A stretch of 64,000 nucleotides of DNA from Neomoorella carbonis (lineage in GTDB: Bacteria; Bacillota; DSM-521; Neomoorellales; Neomoorellaceae), in assembly GCF_045278715.1 (NCBI RefSeq), contig NZ_CP136420.1, positions 2,046,001 to 2,110,000 on the forward strand. The letters are read 5' to 3'. Position 1 is the stretch's first letter. The number at the start of each line of letters is the position of its first letter. Below, one piece after another: positions 1 through 9,283 of the stretch. The notes under the pieces were generated by a model that was not told where the DNA came from, made no database searches, and saw only the letters and a list, made by a program, of their open reading frames with translations. The translations under genes were made by a program, and so were the position numbers.

Positions 1-918
1 ATCCCAGAGGATGGACCTTTTGATGCTGGCCCCTTCATCCACCCGGGTGTATGGCCCCAGGACGGTAAAAGGCCCTACCGCAGCCCCGGCGCCGATACGG
101 CAATAGCTGCCTATTAAAACCGGGCCTGCAATCCTGGCCGCAGGGTCAATCTCCACCCCTTCACCGGTAACAATGCCATTACCCCGGTCTTCACCCACCA
201 CCCTGACTTTAACTTTACCGCTCAAGACGTCTTCCTGGGCCTGGCGATACTGGGCAAGATTACCGATATCGCACCAGTAGCCGGACAGGTTTATCCCATA
301 GATGGGTTTTTTATCTTTTAGCAACCGGGGGAAAAGATCCTTGCTGAAGTCAAAGGGCTGCCCCTCCGGCACCAGTTCCAGGACCTCGGGTTCTAGAATA
401 TAGATACCGGTATTGACCCGGTCGCTGAAAACCTCTCCCCAGCTGGGCTTTTCCAGGAAGGAGCGAATGCTGCCGTCCGGATTGGTAATCACCACCCCGT
501 ACTCCAGGGGGTTGTCGACGGTCGTCAGCACCAGGGTGGCCAGGGCGCCGCTTTCCTTGTGCCGGGCAATAGCCGGCCGCAGGTCAAAATCCGTCAGGGC
601 GTCGCCGCTTACCACCACAAAGGTTTCATCTAAAAAGGAAGCCGCGTTTTTAACGCTGCCGGCGGTACCCAGGGGCTTATCCTCTATAAAATAATGCAGG
701 TGCAGGCCAAAGTCACTGCCGTCACCGAAGTATTCCTGAATTAATGCCGGCAGGTACTGCAGGGTCACCCCTACTTCTTTGATACCCAGGTCACGTAGCA
801 GGTCCACGCAGTACTCCATAACAGGGCGATTGGCCACCGGCACCAGGGGCTTTGGCCGCTTGCAGGTCAGGGGTCTGAGCCTCGAGCCCTCCCCGCCGGC
901 CATGATAATCGCCTTCAT
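1..918 (-). CDS. Sugar-1-phosphate nucleotidyltransferase (mannose-1-phosphate guanylyltransferase-like), C-terminus cut by window edge
   Basis: Translates as a nucleotidyltransferase opening MKAIIMAGGEGSRLRPLT, the NTP-binding signature of the RmlA/ManC fold. It is followed by the VSGDAL metal site and, near residue 250 onward, left-handed beta-helix hexapeptides (for example GIVTGEGVEIDPAARIAGPV). The family couples a sugar 1-phosphate to an NTP to give NDP-sugar in the cytoplasm. About 306 residues are visible and the frame is still open at base 1. In clostridia such proteins are often fused to a phosphomannomutase domain, which would lie outside the window. The start at 918 is supported by AGGAGGT five bases upstream. 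The substrate (GDP-mannose, dTDP- or UDP-glucose) cannot be told from sequence; nearby glycosyltransferase and glycogen genes suggest polysaccharide synthesis. Confidence 0.85.
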   Translation of the reverse strand, partial: MKAIIMAGGEGSRLRPLTCKRPKPLVPVANRPVMEYCVDLLRDLGIKEVGVTLQYLPALIQEYFGDGSDFGLHLHYFIEDKPLGTAGSVKNAASFLDETFVVVSGDALTDFDLRPAIARHKESGALATLVLTTVDNPLEYGVVITNPDGSIRSFLEKPSWGEVFSDRVNTGIYILEPEVLELVPEGQPFDFSKDLFPRLLKDKKPIYGINLSGYWCDIGNLAQYRQAQEDVLSGKVKVRVVGEDRGNGIVTGEGVEIDPAARIAGPVLIGSYCRIGAGAAVGPFTVLGPYTRVDEGASIKRSILWD

Positions 919-1026
919 AATCTACCTCCTGCAAGATCCAGATTAGCACTATTTAGCATTTTGCCCCTTCTCCCCACAAAAAATTCCCGGCGGGCCTTTA
1001 ATCACGAAGACCTCCTCATACCACGG

Positions 1027-1734
1027 CTACTGTCCTTCCGCCAGGCCGGCGGGAGGCGGCGCTTCTTTCAGATGTTCCCGATAGACTTCCCAACGATCGC
1101 GTAACAAATCGCGCAGGTAAGGTTCTAAATGACGTACCTGCAGCAGTCGTGCCAGCCACTGGGTGGCGGTTTGATAATTGCCCAATCGTCCCTCCAGTTC
1201 CCCGATTAAGTAAATGATCAGGTTGGGACTTCCTCCTCCGGCGGTCCCGCTTTCCTTCTGGTAGGCTTCTTGATAAAGATCGCAGGCATAACGGAGGTAC
1301 TTTTTCTCCTGTTCTTCTTCCTGGATGTAGCGGTAAAACCAGGCAATGTGTAAGCATAAGCCTGCCAGTACCGAACTCTTCTCTTGATTCAAGTTGCCGC
1401 ATAATAAACCCAACTTGTGTACATTTAAGGCATCATTCAAATTACGCGGGCCGGTATAATCCTTGCGGGTAATTTTTTGGATATACTCCTTTATTATCAG
1501 TTCCCGGCGCTCTTTTTTGACAGGGCCAAAGCTGGAGGTGAAAGCATAACCGCAGTGGGGGCAAACGGCCACTTCGTAAAAATAGGGGTTTTCGCCTTCA
1601 AAATAAGCACATAAATCGCTATCGCGTTTCACCCGGCGCACCTTACTCAGGCGCAGCTTTTTATTGGTAAATTCCCGGCCACAGAAAAGGCATTGGTAGC
1701 GTTTATCGTATAAAGGTTCAATGGCGGCTGCCAC
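1027..1734 (-). CDS. DUF2225 family zinc-ribbon protein
   Basis: A 235-residue soluble protein without signal peptide. Its N-terminus has two CxxC pairs (CLFCGREF near residue 15 and CPHCGYAF near 60) that look like a split zinc ribbon, and the rest is helical and TPR-like (YRYIQEEEQEKKYLRYA, then LGNYQTATQWLARL). This arrangement is that of the DUF2225 family of Firmicutes, whose function is unknown. The GTG start at 1734 has AAGGGAT upstream. It stands alone between the nucleotidyltransferase and marC, with no obvious operon partner. Recognition is by domain pattern only; no function is claimed. Confidence 0.8.
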   Translation of the reverse strand: MAAAIEPLYDKRYQCLFCGREFTNKKLRLSKVRRVKRDSDLCAYFEGENPYFYEVAVCPHCGYAFTSSFGPVKKERRELIIKEYIQKITRKDYTGPRNLNDALNVHKLGLLCGNLNQEKSSVLAGLCLHIAWFYRYIQEEEQEKKYLRYACDLYQEAYQKESGTAGGGSPNLIIYLIGELEGRLGNYQTATQWLARLLQVRHLEPYLRDLLRDRWEVYREHLKEAPPPAGLAEGQ

Positions 1735-1800
1735 TTCTATCCCTTCTCGCGTTTTCTCCTCTGTTACGCTTTACTTTATTCTACATCCGGTCCCAACTTC

Positions 1801-1977
1801 CTACTTTATGTAGTTAAGATTTTTCGCCTGCTCCTCAATGTTCTTCAACAGCAATCTGTCCGCCAGACAAACAAGGATCAGTAAACGGAACAAAGCCACC
1901 GGGATGGATATAATAATAAAGTAAAGATAACGGGCACTGGATCCCAGCTTTTTCGCGGTCCTGCCAGCGGGGGGCAT
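1801..1977 (-). CDS. Possible 58-residue single-span membrane peptide
   Basis: An ATG at 1977 opens a 58-codon frame ending in TAG at 1801. The product has a basic N-terminus (MPPAGRTAKKLGSSARYLYF), one hydrophobic span (FIIISIPVALFRLLILVCLA) and a charged tail. It is divergent from marC, whose GTG start lies 6 bases away. The ribosome binding site is weak (GGA about 20 bases upstream), so translation is uncertain. Its amphipathic membrane-peptide composition argues mildly for a real gene. I do not recognise a family. Confidence 0.35.
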   Translation of the reverse strand: MPPAGRTAKKLGSSARYLYFIIISIPVALFRLLILVCLADRLLLKNIEEQAKNLNYIK

Positions 1978-1982
1978 TAGCA

Positions 1983-2615
1983 GTGTTTGTCTTTTTCCTT
2001 CACGCTACGGTATCTCTCCTCGCCGTCCTCAATCCCATAGGCAACCTGCCCATTTTCCTTTCTTTGGTTGAAGGGGAACCAGCAGAATACCAGATCACTA
2101 CCGCCAGGCGGGCCACTATAGCTGCCTTTGGCCTGTTAACCCTCTTTGCCCTCCTTGGAAATAACATCCTCCTGTTTTTTGGCATCACCCTGGCCGCCTT
2201 CCGGGTGGCTGGCAGCATTATCTTATTCGCCCTTGGTTTTAAAATTCTTCAGGGCCGGAATATCCACGGCCGCAGTTTAGCCCCACCCCTCCAGGAAGAC
2301 ATCATGGCCAGGGAGGATATAGCCATAACTCCCCTGGCCACACCGATTCTCGCCGGCCCCGGCTCGGTTACCACCGTTATGTTGCTCATGGGCCCCGACC
2401 TGGACGCCAAAATCTTCCTCCTGACTGTGGCCGCCATTGCCACTGTATGCTTTGGAACTTACCTGATCCTGCGCTACGCCACCCTGATTACCCGCTACCT
2501 GGGACCGGTGGAAATGAACACCATCAGCCGCATTATGGGCCTCCTGTTGGCGGTCATAGCCGTCCAAATGGGCGCCTCCGGCCTGCTGGAACTCTTCCCG
2601 GGCCTGGGGCGATAA
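1983..2615 (+). CDS. MarC family integral membrane protein
   Basis: A 210-residue protein with six predicted membrane spans and the MarC/SNARE-like signature: NPIGNLPIFLSL near residue 17, then the second-half motif PLATPILAGPGSVTTVML. The family is found in the cytoplasmic membrane; its substrate is unknown, and an early link to multidrug resistance was not upheld for E. coli MarC. The only reasonable start is GTG at 1983: an in-frame TAA lies at 1917 and no ATG falls between. The Shine-Dalgarno match is poor. Length is normal for the family. Confidence 0.85.
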   Translation: MFVFFLHATVSLLAVLNPIGNLPIFLSLVEGEPAEYQITTARRATIAAFGLLTLFALLGNNILLFFGITLAAFRVAGSIILFALGFKILQGRNIHGRSLAPPLQEDIMAREDIAITPLATPILAGPGSVTTVMLLMGPDLDAKIFLLTVAAIATVCFGTYLILRYATLITRYLGPVEMNTISRIMGLLLAVIAVQMGASGLLELFPGLGR

Positions 2616-2665
2616 AAAAGTCCCCCATGGGGCTAGCAAGGAAACACCGGCTCCCATGAGGGACT
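2614..2665 (-). terminator. Rho-independent terminator of the S-layer protein gene
   Basis: An inverted repeat pairs AGTCCCTCATGGG with CCCATGGGGGACT across a loop of about 20 bases. Reading the minus strand, it is followed at once by TTTTTT (2619-2614). It lies 43 bases past the stop of the minus-strand S-layer gene, and the poly-U polarity fits that gene rather than marC. Confidence 0.8.
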
Positions 2666-2708
2666 CCGCCTAAATGGCTCTCTCTCAGACTGGCTTTGTC
2701 ACCAGTTA

Positions 2709-4919
2709 CTATTTTACCTGCAGGGCTCGGACCAGGGCGGCAGCAGCTTCGGCACGGGTCACAGGATGCTCCGGTTCGAAGGTAGAACCATTGCCCTTCA
2801 AGATACCTAAGCCCCACGTCAGAGCCACATAGCCGAGGGAACCGGGGGCGAGGGAGCCGGCGTCACTGTAGGGGACTTTGTAGATCCCCTCCACCCGGGC
2901 GGCGCTTTCCAGGTTTAAAAAGCGGATCAAGAACTTCGCCATAAGTTCCCGGCTGACGGTGGCCCCGGCCTGCAAATCTTCCTGCAGCCACTTCTCATCC
3001 CGGGCCCGCTTAAGAATCTCCTCATCCTTCAGGTCTTTATAACCCCAGACGCCGTTCCTGGCCATGAGCATGGCCCGCAGCATGGACACCACGGTAACAT
3101 TCTCGTCGGGGTGAAAGGCCTCGCCGTATTCCCCGAAAAGGCCGGCCTGGCCCAGGAGGTTGATTTCCTTTTCGGCAAAATTGCCGGCGATGTCGTTGAA
3201 ACGGTAGGGCCGGGGTTGCTGGGCGATGGGTTTGCCCTCCCAGTCCAGGAACTGGCCGGTCCTGGCATCTATCATGTCGGAGGTGGCACTGCTGGTATCA
3301 CCAAGGGGCTGGTAGACCAGGCGTACCTCACCCTGACCCGGACCGCCCGGGCTGTAGATGCGGGTATAGCTCAGGGTCAGGGGACGGTTTTTCAGGAAGG
3401 TTTCTACTGCCTGCTGCCCATCGAGGATTTTCGTGGCTGCCGGAAAATCAAAATTGCCCCAGTTAAGGTTGTAGCTGGTGATGCGCCCGGCCACTGCGTC
3501 CACCGTCACGTTGATGCCGTTGCCGGGGAATGGGATGCCGTTGACCAGGCGGCGGTAGTAAAAGTACTGGACCGCCGGGTTCTTGCCATCCTCCATGATT
3601 GCCGGCTCCCACCCGGGTCGGCTGCTGTCATCCAGCCGAACTTCCTTGAAGCGTTGCGGTTGTACCTTTTGCAGGAAATCCTCGACCAGGCGCTGCGCCG
3701 CTTTGCGGTCCAGTTTGCCGCTTCTGTCATTGCCGGAGGGGGCAGAGGGCAGGTCAAATCCCAGCAGTTCGCCATTGCCGGCATTGACCCTGGCGCTCAT
3801 AAAATTGACTTTTCCCGTTTCGGGTTTATCGCTGCTCCAGGTTAAATTCCAGCTGCGGATTTCCGGGTCCTGCCAGTCGGCGTAAAGGTTGGCGCTGCGT
3901 AAGGTAAGGCCGGCCGGGATATCCACCCACTTCTTAACGGCGGCGATTGCTTCTTCCCGGCTGATTAATTTGGCCGTTTTTTCGATTTCCTTCATTTCTT
4001 CAGGGCTTAAGGGTTTGGACTGGGTGCCACCCTGTAAAGCCGCTGCCTTCCGGGCCATCTCCAGGGAAGCATCTCCCATCCCCCCGGCGCCGCCTTTATC
4101 AAACCACCCGCCGTTTCCCAAATCTAGTGGTTTACCGCTCAGGGCATCAATCAACCCCCGGGAGGGATGGCTGAGCCGGTAAACCAGCAGCACCGGGCGT
4201 TTCTCGCCGGCGGCCAGGGGCCTGACAGGGGGTTGCAGGTAATACTGCAGTTCCAGCATGCCGGCGCTGGCAAATACCTGCCGCGCCCTTTCCGGAGAAA
4301 TGGCTTTTGTGGCCGCGGGGAAATCGACTTTCGTCCAGTTGAGGTTGTAGTTCGTTACCTGGCCGTCATCACCGCGGACGGTTATCGTCACGCCGTTACC
4401 GGGGAAAGGAACGCCATTGATTACCCGCTGCCAGCGGAAGGTATAACTAACCGGTCCATAATTGTTCAAGGGAATTGGTTGATTATCATCGGGCAGGGGT
4501 TGCAATTCAGGAACATAGCTGGCAGCCAGACGGTTTAACAGTTCAACCGCCACCCGGCGGGCCTCGGTGGCGGAAATAACCGGCAGCCGCAGGCCCGGTT
4601 CGGGCCGTTTTTCCGGTTTCCAGGTATTCATATTTAAGATTTCACCTGTCCTGGCATCCACCTCGGCGTTAAAACTGCCGCCCGGCTCGCCGGGAGCATT
4701 CCAGTGCAGGGACCAGGTCTGGCGGTTATCGTAGCTGTTGTAACTAGAGGTAAAAATATTATACTCTTTAGGAATATTAAAGTTGTCTTTAACCGCGCGA
4801 ATAGCTTCCTCCAGGGAAACAGCTGGTGTATCGCCCGCTACGGCTATGCCGGTAAAAAAGGACAATAGTAATAAGGCCGTCAGGCCCCAGGCCAGCAAGC
4901 GTCGCCAAATTCTTACCAC
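2709..4919 (-). CDS. Exported protein with two YcdB/YcdC-type modules and C-terminal S-layer homology region
   Basis: A 736-residue protein. Residues 1-28 form a signal peptide (basic MVRIWRRLLAW, hydrophobic core, AVAG cleavage region). Two homologous modules of about 240 residues follow (roughly 30-280 and 330-575). Each contains NGVPFPGNGVTITV or NGIPFPGNGINVTV, then a YNLNW motif, as in the PepSY-like YcdB/YcdC repeat family. The last 150 residues are S-layer homology motifs (ending HPVTRAEAAAALVRALQ), which bind secondary cell-wall polysaccharide. It is therefore likely a wall-anchored exoprotein; PepSY modules often restrain proteases, but none is adjacent. The start is GTG at 4919 with GGAGGA upstream. 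Confidence 0.8.
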   Translation of the reverse strand: MVRIWRRLLAWGLTALLLLSFFTGIAVAGDTPAVSLEEAIRAVKDNFNIPKEYNIFTSSYNSYDNRQTWSLHWNAPGEPGGSFNAEVDARTGEILNMNTWKPEKRPEPGLRLPVISATEARRVAVELLNRLAASYVPELQPLPDDNQPIPLNNYGPVSYTFRWQRVINGVPFPGNGVTITVRGDDGQVTNYNLNWTKVDFPAATKAISPERARQVFASAGMLELQYYLQPPVRPLAAGEKRPVLLVYRLSHPSRGLIDALSGKPLDLGNGGWFDKGGAGGMGDASLEMARKAAALQGGTQSKPLSPEEMKEIEKTAKLISREEAIAAVKKWVDIPAGLTLRSANLYADWQDPEIRSWNLTWSSDKPETGKVNFMSARVNAGNGELLGFDLPSAPSGNDRSGKLDRKAAQRLVEDFLQKVQPQRFKEVRLDDSSRPGWEPAIMEDGKNPAVQYFYYRRLVNGIPFPGNGINVTVDAVAGRITSYNLNWGNFDFPAATKILDGQQAVETFLKNRPLTLSYTRIYSPGGPGQGEVRLVYQPLGDTSSATSDMIDARTGQFLDWEGKPIAQQPRPYRFNDIAGNFAEKEINLLGQAGLFGEYGEAFHPDENVTVVSMLRAMLMARNGVWGYKDLKDEEILKRARDEKWLQEDLQAGATVSRELMAKFLIRFLNLESAARVEGIYKVPYSDAGSLAPGSLGYVALTWGLGILKGNGSTFEPEHPVTRAEAAAALVRALQVK

Positions 4920-5113
4920 CTTGCTCTTCCTCCTTTAGCTCCTCCTTGGGATACGTCTAAGATCGGGCGCTTTTAAACCTGCCGGAAGCGTTAAATTTAT
5001 CCGCCCCTTCAGTTCATGGGCATTTCCCTCCTTCCCCGGTCTCCACCCGGTGGCTCCGTCCTTCCTGACTATATAGACGCCGGACAGGGGAAAAAGTTCC
5101 CATTTGCAGAACT

Positions 5114-6457
5114 CTACCCTTCCCCTCTGCCCCGGCGCTGGTTCACCAGGGCGGCCCGGCGCTGGGGCAGGTCATAGCGACCTGCCAGTGGTAACGGCTG
5201 TTCCCGGGGCGGTTCTGCCCCCGTAGGGGGCGTAAAGCGCCAGAGGCGGGCGACCACTAAGGGCCGCTCCGGCCAGGAAGTGCGCCGGTACTGGCTGTAA
5301 ACCTCCTGGTAAACATCGGCCGTCCGCCGGGCAATTTTGTCCCAGTCGTAAACTTCCGTTACCAGGCGGCGTCCGTTGGCCCGTAACCTTTCCGCCAGGG
5401 CTTCATCCTGTAATACGGCCAGGATATTATCGGCCAGGGAACCGGCATTGCCCGGAAAAGCGCGCATACCGTCAACGCCATGGGTGATGATCTCCGCCAG
5501 GCCGCCCGTCTCGCTGGCCACCACCGGTGTCCCGGCCGCCATGGCCTCCAGGGCCACGATGCCAAAGGGCTCGTACAGGCTGGGGAACACCGCCACCCTG
5601 GCGGCGCGGTAGAGCTGGTTGCGGGTATGATCGTCAATATAGCCGGCAAAATAGACCTTGTGGCTGATGCCGAGCTCCCGGGCCCGGTTCTGGAGCTGGC
5701 CTTCCATGGGCCCCTGACCGGCCACCACCAGTTTGGCCTCCGGGCAGGCGGTTAAGATCCTGGGCATGGCCTCCAGGAGGACCTGAACCCCCTTTTCGAT
5801 TACCAGGCGGCCCACGAAGAAGATAATCTTTTCGTGGGGCGCGGCGTAACGCTGCCGCACCGTTGGGTCAACGGCCCCGGTCCGGAAATTCTGGCTGTAA
5901 ACCCCGTTGGGGATAATGGTGATTTTATCGGCCGGCAGCTGGAATAACCCCTGAACCTCCTGCCGCATATGCCGGCTGCAGACGATCACCCGCCAGGCCT
6001 CATAGGTCAGCCACCATTCCACGCTGTTAATGTAGCGCTGCATGTCATTATATAAGCCGCGGTTGCGGCCGGCTTCGGTAGCATGAATGGTGGCAATGAG
6101 GGGCAAACGGTGGGCATGTTTTAAAGCCCTGCCGGTAAAGGCCACCAGCCAGTCATGGGCGTGGATAATCTGGAAGGGGCCGTATTTGCGCATGATGATC
6201 ATGGCTTCTTCCAGGAAGCGAGCATTGAGCTGCAGCACCCAGGTGAGAAAATCGGGGGCATGAACAGGGTAGGCTTCCACCCGGTGAACAATTACCCCCT
6301 TTTCCCGGTTTTCACAAACCTGGCCGGGCCGGCCGAGGGTCAGCACATGAACATCGTGGCGCAATTGCGCCAGGGAAATGGCCAGGTCCTCCACATGCCG
6401 GGCCAGGCCGCCGACACTCTGGGGGGGATATTCCCAGGAAAGCATCAGGATACGCAT
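5114..6457 (-). CDS. GT4 family glycosyltransferase (glycogen/starch-synthase-like)
   Basis: A 447-residue retaining GT-B glycosyltransferase. The N-terminal half begins MRILMLSWEYPPQSVGGLARHV (acceptor-site GGLARHV loop). The C-terminal half has the nucleotide-sugar signature EPFGIVALEAMAAGTPVV, with the two glutamates spaced as in GT4. It acts in the cytoplasm, transferring a sugar from an NDP-sugar to a glycan acceptor. The gene diverges from galT-glgA, so a role in alpha-glucan or related polysaccharide synthesis is plausible. GAAGGTGAT precedes the ATG. The basic, proline-rich C-terminal 50 residues are not part of the catalytic fold. Confidence 0.85.
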   Translation of the reverse strand: MRILMLSWEYPPQSVGGLARHVEDLAISLAQLRHDVHVLTLGRPGQVCENREKGVIVHRVEAYPVHAPDFLTWVLQLNARFLEEAMIIMRKYGPFQIIHAHDWLVAFTGRALKHAHRLPLIATIHATEAGRNRGLYNDMQRYINSVEWWLTYEAWRVIVCSRHMRQEVQGLFQLPADKITIIPNGVYSQNFRTGAVDPTVRQRYAAPHEKIIFFVGRLVIEKGVQVLLEAMPRILTACPEAKLVVAGQGPMEGQLQNRARELGISHKVYFAGYIDDHTRNQLYRAARVAVFPSLYEPFGIVALEAMAAGTPVVASETGGLAEIITHGVDGMRAFPGNAGSLADNILAVLQDEALAERLRANGRRLVTEVYDWDKIARRTADVYQEVYSQYRRTSWPERPLVVARLWRFTPPTGAEPPREQPLPLAGRYDLPQRRAALVNQRRGRGEG

Positions 6458-6581
6458 TATCTATCACCTTCACTAAATTCCTACCTTAATTTATTTTGGC
6501 AGCTGCGACCAATCTTATACCGCATAATTTGCCCCGGATAGATAAAACCTAGTAGCAAGTTACTGATTTGGAGGTTCCAGC

Positions 6582-7598
6582 ATGCCCGAATTACGCCAGG
6601 ATCCAGTTAGCGAGCGCTGGGTAATCATTGCCACCGAGCGGGCCAAACGTCCTTCGGACTTCAAGCCTTCTCATAATGAAAAGAAAGGCAACGCCGGCTG
6701 CCCTTTCTGTCCCGGCCACGAAAAGGAAACCCCGCCGGAAGTTCTAGCCTTCCGCGCTGCCAACACTGAACCCGATACCCCTGGCTGGCAGGTGCGGGTG
6801 GTGCCCAACAAGTTTGCCGCCCTGGTGGCCGGCGGGGAAGTATCCAGCGAAAGTAAAGGGGTGTACCGGGCTATGACCGGTACCGGTGTCCACGAGGTTA
6901 TCATCGAGGGTCCTGATCACGATACCTTTTTTGCCGATCTGGCTCCCGAGCATGCTGCCCAGGTTCTCAAGGCCTGGCGGCAGCGTTACCTGCAGCTGGA
7001 GCAGGACAAAAGGCTGCAATACATCCAGCTCTTTAAAAACCACGGCCCTACCGCCGGGGCTTCCCTGGAACACCCCCACAGTCAGCTTATTGCCACCCCC
7101 CTGGTGCCGGCAGCCGTTAACGAGGAGATGACCAGGATTAAAGCTTACTGGCAGGAGAAAGAAAGCTGCCTTTTCTGCGACCTCATGGAAGCGGAACTGG
7201 AAACAGGAACCCGTGTCGTGGCCTTTAATAAAGAATTCCTGGCTTTTTGCCCCTTTGCTTCACGTTTCCCCATGGAAATGTGGATCATACCCCGGCGTCA
7301 CCAGGCCAGTTTCGGCGCCTGCGAAGATGAGCAGCTGGTACAACTGGCCGCCATCCTCCAGGATACCCTGGGCCGGTTGAAACAGGCCGCCAATGACCCG
7401 CCCTTTAACCTGGTCCTGCATACCGCACCCCTGCGCCAGGAGGACAGTATCTACCACTGGCATTTTGAACTCCTGCCCAGGCTGACAATTGTTGCCGGTT
7501 TTGAATGGGGGACGGATATGTACATCAACCCCACGCCGCCGGAAATTGCGGCCCAATCTCTAAATGAAATAAGCCTAAGCCCCGAGGAGGAAGGTTAA
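6582..7598 (+). CDS. galT: Galactose-1-phosphate uridylyltransferase
   Basis: A 338-residue HIT-superfamily nucleotidyltransferase. It opens MPELRQDPVSERWVIIA, has a zinc-type CPFCPGHE segment near residue 42, and carries the catalytic HPHSQ motif (nucleophilic second histidine) near residue 165. A second half follows with CLFCDLMEAE and HWHFELLPR. The family exchanges UMP between UDP-glucose and galactose 1-phosphate (Leloir pathway); bacterial relatives of this length may use ADP-glucose instead. It overlaps glgA by one base (TAATG), so the two are translationally coupled, which ties it to glucan metabolism. TTGGAGG lies upstream of the ATG. Confidence 0.88.
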   Translation: MPELRQDPVSERWVIIATERAKRPSDFKPSHNEKKGNAGCPFCPGHEKETPPEVLAFRAANTEPDTPGWQVRVVPNKFAALVAGGEVSSESKGVYRAMTGTGVHEVIIEGPDHDTFFADLAPEHAAQVLKAWRQRYLQLEQDKRLQYIQLFKNHGPTAGASLEHPHSQLIATPLVPAAVNEEMTRIKAYWQEKESCLFCDLMEAELETGTRVVAFNKEFLAFCPFASRFPMEMWIIPRRHQASFGACEDEQLVQLAAILQDTLGRLKQAANDPPFNLVLHTAPLRQEDSIYHWHFELLPRLTIVAGFEWGTDMYINPTPPEIAAQSLNEISLSPEEEG

Positions 7599-9061
7599 TG
7601 TCTGAACCCTTAAAAATCCTATTTGTCTCGCCCGAAGTAGCCCCCCTGGCCAAGACCGGAGGCCTGGCCGACGTGGCCGGCAGCCTCCCCAAAGCTCTGG
7701 CCGCCCGGGGCCACGAGGTGCGGGTGGCTATGCCCCGTTATCGCCAGGTCAAGAATGTCGATTACCTCACCGACCTGCCGGTAGAAATGGATGGCAGCCT
7801 GGAAACGGCCATTATCCGCCAGGCGCAGCTGGCAGGGGATCGACCCGTACAGGTCTACCTCATTGATAATTACAAGTTTTTCTGGCGGGACGGCATGTAC
7901 TGCTATGCCGACGACGCGGCCCGTTTTAATTTTTTTTGTAAGGCCGTCCTGTCCATGCTGCCCTGGCTGGGGTTCCAGCCGGATATTATCCACTGCAATG
8001 ACTGGCAGACGGGCCCCATCCCCCTTTTCCTCAAAGTGAAGCACGAGGATAACCCCTTTTACCGGCAAACGGCAACCATCTACACCATCCACAACCTTCA
8101 GTATCAGGGGACCTTCCCCCGCCACATCTTGAAGATTATGGCCCTGGGCGAGGAATTTTTTACCCCCGAGCGCCTGGAGTTTTACGGCCAGGTCAGTTTC
8201 ATGAAAGCCGGGATCCTGTACGCCGATTTAATCAACACCGTCAGCAAGAAATACGCCCTGGAAATCCAGACTCCCGAATACGGGGAACGCCTGGACGGCC
8301 TGCTGAGGAAACGCGCCGCGGATCTACGGGGAATTTTGAACGGCATTGACTACCAGGAGTTCAACCCGGCTACCGACCGGCGCCTGGCCGTCAATTACGA
8401 CGCCGAGCACCTTGAAAAGAAAAAAGAAAACAAGGCAGCCCTGCAAAGGGAAATGGAACTGCCGGTCAAGGATGTACCCCTCCTGGGCCTCATTTCCCGC
8501 CTGGTTAATCAAAAAGGGCTGGATCTGCTGGCGGCCATTCTCGACCCCCTGCTGCAGCAGGACCTGCAGTTCGTCCTCCTGGGCAGCGGCGAGGATTATT
8601 ACCAGCAGCTTTTCTCCCGTTATAAGGTGAAATACCGGGATAAAATGGCCGTCAAAATCGGTTTTGACCCGGTACTCGCCCAGCGGATTTATGCCGGCTG
8701 CGATATTTTCCTCATGCCCTCCCGCTTTGAACCCTGCGGCCTGGGCCAGATGATCAGCCTGCGTTACGGCACCGTACCGGTGGTCCGGGCCACGGGCGGC
8801 CTGGAGGATACCATCAAGGACTTCCACCAGTACCCGGGGAGCGGCAACGGCTTTTCCTTTCGTGATTACCAGCCCCAGGCCCTCCTGGATACCATTAATC
8901 GCGCCCTCCATGTTTACCGGAACGAGCCGGAGGAGTGGCGTAATCTGGTCCGGCGGGGCATGGCCGCCGACTTTTCCTGGAACGCCTCAGCCGGTCAATA
9001 TGAAGATATGTACCGGGAAGCCCTCCAGAAGAGGATGGCTGCGCAGGTTAAAGCGGGGTAA
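7598..9061 (+). CDS. glgA: Glycogen synthase (GT5, ADP-glucose)
   Basis: A 487-residue GT5 enzyme. The N-terminus has the KTGGLADVAGSLPKAL motif (the lysine contacts ADP-glucose) and the C-terminal domain has PSRFEPCGLGQMISLRYGT, the GT5 donor-site signature. It extends alpha-1,4-glucan using ADP-glucose. Length is normal for bacterial GlgA. It is the second gene of the galT-glgA pair and is followed by a strong terminator. The other glycogen genes (glgC, glgB, glgP) are not in the window, although the adjacent GT4 and an orphan CBM25 protein at 27509 fit starch/glycogen handling. Confidence 0.93.
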   Translation: MSEPLKILFVSPEVAPLAKTGGLADVAGSLPKALAARGHEVRVAMPRYRQVKNVDYLTDLPVEMDGSLETAIIRQAQLAGDRPVQVYLIDNYKFFWRDGMYCYADDAARFNFFCKAVLSMLPWLGFQPDIIHCNDWQTGPIPLFLKVKHEDNPFYRQTATIYTIHNLQYQGTFPRHILKIMALGEEFFTPERLEFYGQVSFMKAGILYADLINTVSKKYALEIQTPEYGERLDGLLRKRAADLRGILNGIDYQEFNPATDRRLAVNYDAEHLEKKKENKAALQREMELPVKDVPLLGLISRLVNQKGLDLLAAILDPLLQQDLQFVLLGSGEDYYQQLFSRYKVKYRDKMAVKIGFDPVLAQRIYAGCDIFLMPSRFEPCGLGQMISLRYGTVPVVRATGGLEDTIKDFHQYPGSGNGFSFRDYQPQALLDTINRALHVYRNEPEEWRNLVRRGMAADFSWNASAGQYEDMYREALQKRMAAQVKAG

Positions 9062-9111
9062 GGAGAACTTTAGGGCTTACGCTGCGCAACGCCGGGACAT
9101 ATCAGTTTCGC

Positions 9112-9142
9112 CTGCCCGGGACCGGCCCGGGCAGATATTTTT
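9112..9142 (+). terminator. Rho-independent terminator after glgA
   Basis: A perfect 9-bp stem, CTGCCCGGG (9112-9120) with CCCGGGCAG (9126-9134), and a 5-base loop, followed by ATATTTTT. It is placed 50 bases after the glgA stop and closes the galT-glgA unit. Confidence 0.85.
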
Positions 9143-9179
9143 CCCGCACTTTTTCCCCCTCCCTGCATAAGATCATCAT

Positions 9180-9240
9180 GGAACCCGTTTGGGGTTGCAA
9201 GGGCGTGACCCCGGTGGGCAGCGGCGTTCAGAGGGTTTCA
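9180..9240 (+). other. Possible structured RNA leader before asnB
   Basis: Between the glgA terminator and asnB the plus strand can fold with GAACCC pairing to GGGTTT as an outer helix, and GGGGT pairing to ACCCC inside it. No known riboswitch consensus is recognised and no terminator follows before the asnB ribosome binding site. It may simply be an untranslated leader. Confidence 0.25.
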
Positions 9241-9283
9241 ATTTAAGGGCGTTTCTAATAGCCTGCTGGGGAGGGATTTATTT

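Noticed and set aside
9180..9240. Known riboswitch before asnB
   Set aside because: I compared it by eye with glmS, guanidine and T-box blocks and none fits; kept only as a low-confidence structured leader.
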